Shown here in pieces: positions 5,650-11,010 of a stretch of DNA of 15,376 bases. Numbering within the stretch: the stretch's first letter is position 1; each line of letters opens with the position of its first letter. Both the position numbers and the translations under genes were made by a program. This DNA comes from Desulfocurvus sp. (GTDB lineage Bacteria; Desulfobacterota; Desulfovibrionia; Desulfovibrionales; Desulfovibrionaceae). The notes under the pieces were generated by a model. The model did not search any database. It was not told where the DNA came from and was given only the letters and a program-made list of their open reading frames with translations. The DNA lies in contig NZ_JALNWM010000061.1 of assembly GCF_023230885.1 (NCBI RefSeq), forward strand, positions 1 through 15,376, read 5' to 3'.

Positions 5650-7940
5650 GCCGAATTCGAGCGCCTTTCGTCAGCCGGTCGCGCCCCGGCGCGGCCATCG
5701 TGCCCCTGATTGTGACCCTGCTGCTGCTGGCCGGTGTGGGCCTTAGCGTACACGACCTGCTGAACACCAGCGCCCTGGAGCAGCCTGCCGCCGTGCCCGC
5801 GCGCGCCGCCCTCTACGCCGCCGAGGCGGGCATCCGGCTGGCCGCCGCCGAATACAACGCCCAGGGCGCCGCCGCCGACCGCGCGGCGCTGTTTGCGAAC
5901 ATCGACGGGCGCGACTTCGTCCTGGACTCGGCCACCGACTCGCGCTTCCGGCTGGACGTGTTCTCCTACGGCTTCCGCCCCCTGACGCACAACACCGGCA
6001 CCCGGACCATCACCGCCCGGGCCGTGCGCCGCGTGCCCCTGGCGGACATGGCCGACAACTCCTCGGGGCCCATATCCATGCCGGCGGGCAGCCTGATCAG
6101 CGTGCGCGACGAGATCGGCAACGACATCCCCGCGACCCTGGCCGCCGCCGCCACCGTCCACACCGACAACGACGGCAGCCAGATCGTGACCTTCACCTAT
6201 TCGCCCCTGCCCGGGGGGGCCGTGCTGGGCGCCAGCGCCGACCTGGACTTCGTGAACATCGCCCACGCCACGGATTCCCTGCCCTCGGGCAGCGCCGCCA
6301 GCCTGGGCGGCCTGCCGGGCGACATGGGCAACTTCCCTCCCGAGAACGGGCGGATCTACATCCCCGAGGCGGACAAGACCTACACCTATCGCGAGCGCGT
6401 GGTGGAGGGCGACGGCAGCGTGACCCTGAGGGGCCTGGAGGCCCAAAACGGCTCCTTCGCCGTCAGCGATTTCCGCGACTCCACGGTTATCCTGCGCACG
6501 GCCTACGCCCTGCGCTCCACGGGCAGCGTGGGCACCGATGCCTACTCGGCCCAAAAGACCCTGGTCCACTACGATTCGCCCTCGGACGAAGGCACCAACC
6601 TGGACCCCGTTGAGCGCGTGGCCGACCCCAACCGGGTCATCGAAACGACCATGAACGACCTGACGGCGTTCAACAGCTCCGACCGGACCCTGCGCCTGGA
6701 CGGCAGCGACAGGACGGTGCTGGAGATCAAGTCCTACCAGTCCACCCAGGGCACGCACATCAACTACGCGGCCATCCACAGCCTGGAGCGCGACAGCAGC
6801 GGCCCCTGGGGCCATGTGGTGCGCCTGAACAAGGACAGCCTGTTCCGCTGGCGCTGGAAGCAGGACACCCGCCTGTCCTACGATGTGCAGACCAAGCTCT
6901 CCTCGGGCTGGAAGCTGCCCTTCGCCCTGGCCGGGCTCTCCCTGCGCCTGACCGAAACCGGCACCAGCGGGCAGTACGACTTCTACGGCGTGTCGTTCCT
7001 CAAGTTCTACGGCAGCGGGCCCCTGCCCAGCCGGTGGTACTGGTTCAACTGGTACACCGTGCGCGGCGACCACATCCCCGACGGCGTGAAGCCCACGGGG
7101 CAGGGCACCACCGTGCACACCTGGAACTCGCCGCCCGAGCTGGAGGGCTCCAGCAGCTATCCGCTGAACATCACCGAATCCGACCGGGTGCTGCTGGTCT
7201 TCTGGCGCAACAAGAACGGGGTCAGCACCTGGCTGGCCTACAAGGTGCTGGGTTATCAGGACAACAACTCCTCCATCGTGGGCGAGTGGGGCATGTATCC
7301 CAAGCAGCAGAACATCGACGGGCGCATCGTCAGCGACAACACGACCCTGGTCGTCCGGGCCGAGGAGCAGTTCGTCAACGGCGAAAAGGTGAACCGCTTC
7401 AAGGTGTTTTACGGCGACGCGTCCAACCGGAGCGGGCTGACCAGCCGCACGGGCGACGCCCTGGCCTACAACATCATCACCGGCGCATCCAACTCCGCCT
7501 CGCGCGACCGGGGCCGCCTGCGCTACCGGCCCGAATGGGTGACCAACAGGGGCCACGCCTATCCCCTGTATCCCGTGCTGCGCATCGGCGACTGGTCCGC
7601 CAGCGCGGACTATTTCACCTTCATCATGGACGCGCCCGCCTACGGCCTGCACCAGTGCAAGTGGGACCGGATCAACACCACGGCCATCGCCGCCGACCCC
7701 GCCGCCGACATCCGCCTGCTCTCCGACGGCGGCACCATCCGCACCCGCGAGTTCCTGTCGCCCAACAGCGCCACCTGGCCCGCCAACCCCAACAACTGGC
7801 CCTCCAACCGGCCCGAGGTCGGCCTGCACGCCTACGGCAGGCTCATCCGCGCCGATTCGGGCAACAACGCCGTGACCTTCGACGACCTGGCCCTGGGGTT
7901 CCTGCTCTACGAGGACACCCCGACGCCGCTGGTGGACTAG
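5646..7940 (+). CDS. Large PilX/GspK/MshP-like tip protein with beta-rich C-terminal half (candidate pilus adhesin)
   Basis: 764 residues, several times the usual PilX or MshP length. Residues 1-14 are basic; RPG15 then a hydrophobic helix AAIVPLIVTLLLLAGVG without Glu5, as in GspK and PilX. AALYAAEAGIRLAAAEYNA (Glu60) is the PilX/GspK-type helix, and TAYALRSTGSVGTDAYSAQ resembles their RSTG-type strand. From about residue 340 the sequence becomes Trp/Tyr/Ser/Thr-rich and strand-like (LFRWRWKQDTRLSYDV near 400; final TFDDLALGFLLYED), suggesting a lectin-like jelly roll. Only one cysteine (HQCKW). The ATG overlaps the PilW-like stop. By position it would fuse MshP and MshQ roles. The beta-fold and adhesin role are inference; the N-terminal family call is fairly good. 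Confidence 0.85.
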   Translation: MSRIRAPFVSRSRPGAAIVPLIVTLLLLAGVGLSVHDLLNTSALEQPAAVPARAALYAAEAGIRLAAAEYNAQGAAADRAALFANIDGRDFVLDSATDSRFRLDVFSYGFRPLTHNTGTRTITARAVRRVPLADMADNSSGPISMPAGSLISVRDEIGNDIPATLAAAATVHTDNDGSQIVTFTYSPLPGGAVLGASADLDFVNIAHATDSLPSGSAASLGGLPGDMGNFPPENGRIYIPEADKTYTYRERVVEGDGSVTLRGLEAQNGSFAVSDFRDSTVILRTAYALRSTGSVGTDAYSAQKTLVHYDSPSDEGTNLDPVERVADPNRVIETTMNDLTAFNSSDRTLRLDGSDRTVLEIKSYQSTQGTHINYAAIHSLERDSSGPWGHVVRLNKDSLFRWRWKQDTRLSYDVQTKLSSGWKLPFALAGLSLRLTETGTSGQYDFYGVSFLKFYGSGPLPSRWYWFNWYTVRGDHIPDGVKPTGQGTTVHTWNSPPELEGSSSYPLNITESDRVLLVFWRNKNGVSTWLAYKVLGYQDNNSSIVGEWGMYPKQQNIDGRIVSDNTTLVVRAEEQFVNGEKVNRFKVFYGDASNRSGLTSRTGDALAYNIITGASNSASRDRGRLRYRPEWVTNRGHAYPLYPVLRIGDWSASADYFTFIMDAPAYGLHQCKWDRINTTAIAADPAADIRLLSDGGTIRTREFLSPNSATWPANPNNWPSNRPEVGLHAYGRLIRADSGNNAVTFDDLALGFLLYEDTPTPLVD

Positions 7941-7949
7941 GAGGACTTC

Positions 7950-8228
7950 ATGCGACGCCTGGTGCTTTCCGCGGCCGCGGCCGCACTTTGCGCGGCCCTG
8001 CTGGCCCCCGCTCCGGCCCTGGCCCTGCTGGCCATCGAGCCCGACGCCCCGGCGTATACCGGCCCCCCGGCCGGGGGGCCGCCTTCCGCCGCGCCCCCGG
8101 CGCCCGGCGCTCCGCCCGCCCGCCCGGACGCGCCCCCGACGCCCGGTCAGGGCCCGGCCGCCCGGCCCGCGCCCGCCCCCGGCGCCCAGGGGGCGCCCCA
8201 CGGCACGCCGCCCGCGCAGACGCCCTAG
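7950..8228 (+). CDS. Small secreted Pro/Ala/Gly-rich protein, function unknown
   Basis: 92 residues. A classical signal peptide (MRR then an Ala/Leu-rich core, likely cut after ALA near residue 25) is followed by about 65 residues of Pro, Ala and Gly with few charged residues and no fold-like pattern; probably disordered in the periplasm or at the surface. AGGAGG (7939-7944) overlaps the previous stop and lies five bases before ATG 7950, supporting real translation. The frame is not recognised by homology and low-complexity GC-rich frames can arise by chance, so the Shine-Dalgarno and signal peptide carry the call. It could be a spacer or periplasmic linker for the pilus machine; that is a guess. 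It contains a 22-base palindrome. Confidence 0.65.
   Translation: MRRLVLSAAAAALCAALLAPAPALALLAIEPDAPAYTGPPAGGPPSAAPPAPGAPPARPDAPPTPGQGPAARPAPAPGAQGAPHGTPPAQTP
8060..8081. repeat. 22-base perfect palindrome inside the small secreted protein gene
   Basis: C, GGCCCCCCGGCCGGGGGGCC (8061-8080), G reads the same on both strands. It encodes Gly-Pro-Pro-Ala-Gly-Gly-Pro-Pro. In RNA it would fold into a very stable GC stem that could stall ribosomes or polymerase. No T tract follows. Confidence 0.8.
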
Positions 8229-8249
8229 GGCCCCGGCCTCACGCTTGGC

Positions 8250-8255
8250 TTGACA
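8250..8255 (+). promoter_or_regulatory. Isolated perfect -35 hexamer, weak promoter candidate
   Basis: TTGACA occurs in the 107-base gap before the VKOR-thioredoxin gene. At 17 bases downstream the sequence is AACCAC (8273-8278), a poor -10. An inverted repeat, CCCGACC (8263-8269) with GGTCGGG (8285-8291), overlaps that area. A separate promoter for the 8336-10485 pair is possible but poorly supported. Confidence 0.2.
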
Positions 8256-8326
8256 ATCGCGCCCCGACCTGGAACCACAAGGGCGGTCGGGCCGGGGCTC
8301 GACCCTTCGGCATCGCGCAACCCTGC

Positions 8327-8330
8327 GAGG
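8327..8330 (+). promoter_or_regulatory. Ribosome binding site favouring a GTG start at 8336
   Basis: GAGG is five bases before GTG 8336. The in-frame ATG at 8366 has no comparable element upstream. The GTG start adds ten residues before the first membrane span. Confidence 0.5.
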
Positions 8331-8335
8331 CTCCC

Positions 8336-9274
8336 GTGGCATTGAACCGACGCAACAACGGCGGTATGCCCCGCCGTCTGGCGGTGATTTTCTCCCTGGC
8401 CGGGCTGGCTTTTTGCCTTGTCGCCGCGCTGGGGCTGGCGGAGCACCTGTGCGCCACCTCGGGCTGCGCCCTGTATGCGGACTGGACCCTGTGGGGACTG
8501 TCGCTGTGGTGGTGGGGCGTTGGCGGCTTCGCCCTGCTGGCGGTGACGGCCCTGGTGTCGCCCCCGGCGGCCCTGGCCCTGGGCGGGGCCGCGGTGCTGG
8601 CCGACGCGGCGCTGCTGGCGGTCATGGCCTTCATGGCCCCGTGCCTGAACTGCCTCATCGCCGGGGCCGTGTTCTTCCTGGTCTGGTGCTGCCTCGTTCT
8701 GGCGGTGCGGCCCCGGGGGTCCGTGGCCGTGCTGGCCGTGCTTTGGCTCGTCGCCCTGTCGCCGAACCTGGTGGCCCTGGCGGGCGACGGCGGCGGCTGG
8801 GCCATCTACGGCAACGCCGAGAACGCCGCCACCCGCGTGTATTTTTCGCCCAGCTGCCCGGCCTGCCGCCGGGCGGTGTTCACCCTGGGGGCCCTGTCGC
8901 CCTCGGGCGTGGCCTATATCCCCGTTTCCGAGGCCCCGCAGGACGTGGACCGGCTCATGGCCCTGCACCAGGACATCCTGGCGGGCATGCCTTTCCTCGA
9001 TGCGTTCCGCCGCGCCGTGGCTCCGGATTTCCAGCCCGGCGACCAGGGCTTCTGGCGCCGCCTGCGCTACCGCGCGCTGCTGGCCTACAACCACGCCGTG
9101 TTCCGGCGCATGGGCGGGCGTGCCGTGCCCTATATCGCCAGCGTGGGCCTGCGCCCGCTGCCGGGCCTTGCCCCGGGCCTGGCGCTTCCGGTGCCGCCCC
9201 CGGGCGAGCCCCGGCCCCAGCCCGCGCCGCAGGCCGCCCCCGAGCCCGAGGCGCCCCCCGCGACGGCGCCATGA
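8336..9274 (+). CDS. VKOR/DsbB-like membrane protein fused to a thioredoxin-fold domain
   Basis: 312 residues from GTG 8336 (302 from ATG 8366). Four or five membrane spans cover residues 15-150. The first periplasmic loop carries C39 and C44 (CATSGC); the second pair is C103-x2-C106 in APCLNCLIAGAVFFLVW, which matches the C-x2-C before the fourth helix of VKOR proteins. A thioredoxin-like domain follows with C174-PA-C177 in VYFSPSCPACR and a cis-proline-type motif AVP265YI, separated by a helical insertion. Residues from ~272 are Pro/Ala-rich. Likely role: quinone-linked oxidation of periplasmic thiols, the thioredoxin domain relaying electrons to the VKOR part. The spacing of the first cysteine pair is shorter than usual for VKOR. 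It ends in an ATGA overlap with the PilT-like gene, tying it to pilus function. VKOR membership is a motif-based judgement. Confidence 0.75.
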   Translation: MALNRRNNGGMPRRLAVIFSLAGLAFCLVAALGLAEHLCATSGCALYADWTLWGLSLWWWGVGGFALLAVTALVSPPAALALGGAAVLADAALLAVMAFMAPCLNCLIAGAVFFLVWCCLVLAVRPRGSVAVLAVLWLVALSPNLVALAGDGGGWAIYGNAENAATRVYFSPSCPACRRAVFTLGALSPSGVAYIPVSEAPQDVDRLMALHQDILAGMPFLDAFRRAVAPDFQPGDQGFWRRLRYRALLAYNHAVFRRMGGRAVPYIASVGLRPLPGLAPGLALPVPPPGEPRPQPAPQAAPEPEAPPATAP

Positions 9275-10485
9275 GCACCTTCGAGGCCCTGGTCCAGTCC
9301 TGCGTGCAGCAGGGCGTGTCGGACATGCACATTACCGGCGGGCACCCCGTGGTGCTGCGCAAGGACGGCACCGTCGCGCCCCAGCGCCGGATCGTCCTGC
9401 GCCACGCCGAGGTGGACGAGCTGGCGCGCTCGCTCATGACCCGCCAGCAGGCCCGGACCCTGCGCCGCCAGTGGTCCGTGGACTTCGCCATCTCCGTCGG
9501 CGGTACGCGCCTGCGCATCAACGTCTTCGCCACCACGCGCGGGCTGTCCCTGGCCGTGCGCTTCCTGCCCGGCGAGGCTCCCGAGATCGAAAAGCTCAAC
9601 CTGCATCCGTCCCTGGGCGATTTCTGCCGTGCGCCCGCGGGGCTGGTGCTGCTGTGCGGGGCAACGGGCAGCGGCAAGACCACGACCATCGCCGCCCTGC
9701 TGGGCGAGATCAACCGCACCCGCGCCGCCCATGTGGTGACCCTGGAAGACCCGGTGGAGTACCGCTTCCGCTCGGTGAAGTCGTTCATCGAGCAGCGCGA
9801 GCTGGGCGCCAGCTTCCAGAGCTTCGAGCAGGGGCTGGTGGATGTGCTGCGCCAGGCGCCGGACGTGATCTTCGTCGGCGAGCTGCGCCGCGCGGAGATC
9901 ATCCGCCTGACCCTGGACGCGGCCGAGTCCGGGCATCTGGTTTTCGCCACGCTGCACGCCAACTCGGTGGAGGAGGCGCTCTACCGCGTGCTCAACGCCT
10001 TTCCGGCCGACGCCCAGGATTTCGCGCGCTCCCAGCTGTCTTCGGCCCTGTGCGGGGTGGTGGTCCAGCGGCTGGCCCTGCGTCCGGAGCTGGGCTTCCG
10101 CGTGCCCGAGCTGTCCGTGCTGCGCACGGGCAAGGCCGTGCGCAGCCTGATCCGCGACAACCGCCTGAGCCAGCTGGAGAACGCTATGGAACTGGGCCGC
10201 GAGGCGGGCATGTTCACCTTCGCCACCTACGCCCAGGAGATGCAGGCCCGGGGCGCGGGCTATGTGCATCCCTCGCGGACCCTGCGCCCCGGGCAGGAGG
10301 CCGCCCGCGAGACGGTCTACGAATCCCCGCTCATCGATCCCCTGGCCAGCGGGCCCGCGCCCGCCCCCGGCCCGGTGGCGGCCGACGGGGCGGCACCTCC
10401 GGACGCCCTGACCATCGAGGACGACGCCACCCTGTCGGATGTCATCCGTCAGCTCACCGACCGGGGCGCGCCGGGCGGCGGCTAG
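9271..10485 (+). CDS. PilT-family pilus retraction ATPase, divergent
   Basis: 404 residues, longer than typical PilT (~345). The N-terminal PAS-like part starts SDMHITGGHPVVLRKDGT, the PilT pattern. Walker A is G130-ATGSGKTT-138; the Asp box is LEDPVEYRF with the PilT-typical QREL nearby; Walker B is APDVIFVGELRRAE (196-209, Glu204); the His box is FATLHANS. VRSLIRDNRLSQLENAM corresponds to the PilT AIRNLIRE motif needed for retraction. No tetracysteine zinc motif, as in PilT. Differences: Ala196 replaces the usual Asp and Arg207 replaces Asp of the GEMRD motif. About 70 extra C-terminal residues form a Pro/Ala linker and a short acidic helix (TIEDDATLSDVIRQLTD). It would drive fibre disassembly opposite the 323-2032 ATPase; a PilU-like accessory role is the alternative. 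Confidence 0.92.
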   Translation: MSTFEALVQSCVQQGVSDMHITGGHPVVLRKDGTVAPQRRIVLRHAEVDELARSLMTRQQARTLRRQWSVDFAISVGGTRLRINVFATTRGLSLAVRFLPGEAPEIEKLNLHPSLGDFCRAPAGLVLLCGATGSGKTTTIAALLGEINRTRAAHVVTLEDPVEYRFRSVKSFIEQRELGASFQSFEQGLVDVLRQAPDVIFVGELRRAEIIRLTLDAAESGHLVFATLHANSVEEALYRVLNAFPADAQDFARSQLSSALCGVVVQRLALRPELGFRVPELSVLRTGKAVRSLIRDNRLSQLENAMELGREAGMFTFATYAQEMQARGAGYVHPSRTLRPGQEAARETVYESPLIDPLASGPAPAPGPVAADGAAPPDALTIEDDATLSDVIRQLTDRGAPGGG

Positions 10486-10512
10486 CCGGGGCGCGGGCGC
10501 TGCCTTTGGCCC

Positions 10513-10533
10513 TCCGGCCCTCCGGGCCCCGGA
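10513..10533. terminator. Hairpin between convergent genes, weak terminator candidate
   Basis: TCCGG (10513-10517) pairs with CCGGA (10529-10533), and CCC (10518-10520) with GGG (10524-10526), with a two-base bulge. It lies between the stops of the PilT-like gene and the - strand cytochrome. No good T tract follows in either direction. Confidence 0.3.
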
Positions 10534-10534
10534 G

Positions 10535-10834
10535 CTATTTCCGGGTCGCGAACCATTCGGCCACGGCCTGCATGTCCTCGTCGGACATGCCCCGGGCCTT
10601 GTTCTCCATGATCTTGTTGAAGCGCGTGCCGTCGCGGAAACCCTTGAGGGCGGCGACGATTTCGGCTGGGTCGGCGCCGTGGAACTCGGTGCCGTGGCAT
10701 TTGCAGCCCTTGGCCAGGGCTTCGCCCCGGGCCATGTCCGCCGCGTGGGCCGTGCGGGCGGCGGGCGGGGCAGGCGCGGCGGCGGCGCAAAGGAGCAGGA
10801 CGGCGGCGACGAAAAGGGCTGCGGGGCGTTTCAT
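10535..10834 (-). CDS. Small periplasmic class I c-type cytochrome (c553-like) with C-x-C-H motif
   Basis: 99 residues. The signal peptide (MKRPAALFVAAVLLLCAAAA, likely cut after AHA31) exports it to the periplasm. The mature part has the layout of a short class I cytochrome: MARGEALAKG, a haem-type motif, then a final helix SDEDMQAVAEWFATRK with an upstream Met76 or Met83 as possible sixth ligand. The motif reads G43-C44-K45-C46-H47, one residue shorter between the cysteines than the standard C-x2-C-H, and the codons are clear. Haem may be held by one cysteine or by unusual ligation chemistry. CAGGAG lies five bases before the ATG. It is divergent from the UbiD gene and convergent with the PilT-like gene. 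Role as an electron carrier is family knowledge; partner unknown. Confidence 0.85.
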   Translation of the reverse strand: MKRPAALFVAAVLLLCAAAAPAPPAARTAHAADMARGEALAKGCKCHGTEFHGADPAEIVAALKGFRDGTRFNKIMENKARGMSDEDMQAVAEWFATRK

Positions 10835-10839
10835 GGATA

Positions 10840-10844
10840 CTCCT
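10840..10844 (-). promoter_or_regulatory. Ribosome binding site setting the cytochrome start
   Basis: On the - strand AGGAG is five bases before the ATG at 10834. It rules out the longer in-frame start at 10945, whose extra residues are Arg/Pro-rich and would hide the signal peptide. Confidence 0.75.
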
Positions 10845-10850
10845 GAATGT

Positions 10851-10938
10851 CGGTGCCGGGGCCCGCGCGGACGGGGGGCGCCCCGGAATTGCGTAGCCCC
10901 GGGCAGGCTCGGTGCCGGGGCCGCGCGGGCGGGGGGCC
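10851..10938. repeat. Imperfect ~29-base direct repeat pair in the divergent intergenic region
   Basis: CGGTGCCGGGGCC begins at 10851 and again at 10910, each continuing through GCGCGG-x-CGGGGGGC. The copies differ by one deleted C and one A/G change. Start-to-start spacing is 59 bases. They lie between the cytochrome and UbiD genes, so they may be regulator sites or a local duplication. Confidence 0.7.
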
Positions 10939-10949
10939 TTGCCAAGGCC
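10935..10949. promoter_or_regulatory. Palindrome overlapping the UbiD promoter -35, operator candidate
   Basis: GGCCTTG-C-CAAGGCC is a perfect inverted repeat with a single central base. Bases 10939-10944 (TTGCCA) within it are the proposed -35 hexamer, so a dimeric regulator bound here would block polymerase. No regulator family is assigned. Confidence 0.4.
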
Positions 10950-10968
10950 GCGCAGGGTCTGGCACAAT
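10939..10968 (+). promoter_or_regulatory. Sigma-70-like promoter for the UbiD gene
   Basis: TTGCCA (10939-10944, five of six matches to TTGACA), an 18-base spacer and CACAAT (10963-10968, four of six to TATAAT), followed by an AT-rich island unusual in this sequence. The predicted start near 10975 gives a leader of about 36 bases to ATG 11011. Confidence 0.45.
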
Positions 10969-11010
10969 TTAAATTTTGGTGAAACTAACAGCAATTGGGG
11001 GCCGGAGGCA

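Noticed and set aside
5532..8342. 936-residue open frame on the - strand opposite the large tip-like protein
   Set aside because: Its translation is Gly/Arg/Val/His-rich without any domain, and the + strand frame has coupled starts, a membrane helix and family motifs. It is a by-product of strong third-position G/C bias.
323..10485. Type II secretion system instead of a pilus
   Set aside because: A retraction ATPase, an MshEN-type assembly ATPase and a PilX/MshP-like protein favour a pilus, and no GspC, GspD, GspL or GspM gene is visible; however, the rest of the locus lies outside the window, so this is not excluded completely.
10959..10978. Sigma-54 promoter: a perfect TGGCAC element before the UbiD gene
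   Set aside because: The -12 position reads AAATT rather than TTGC-like sequence at the required spacing.
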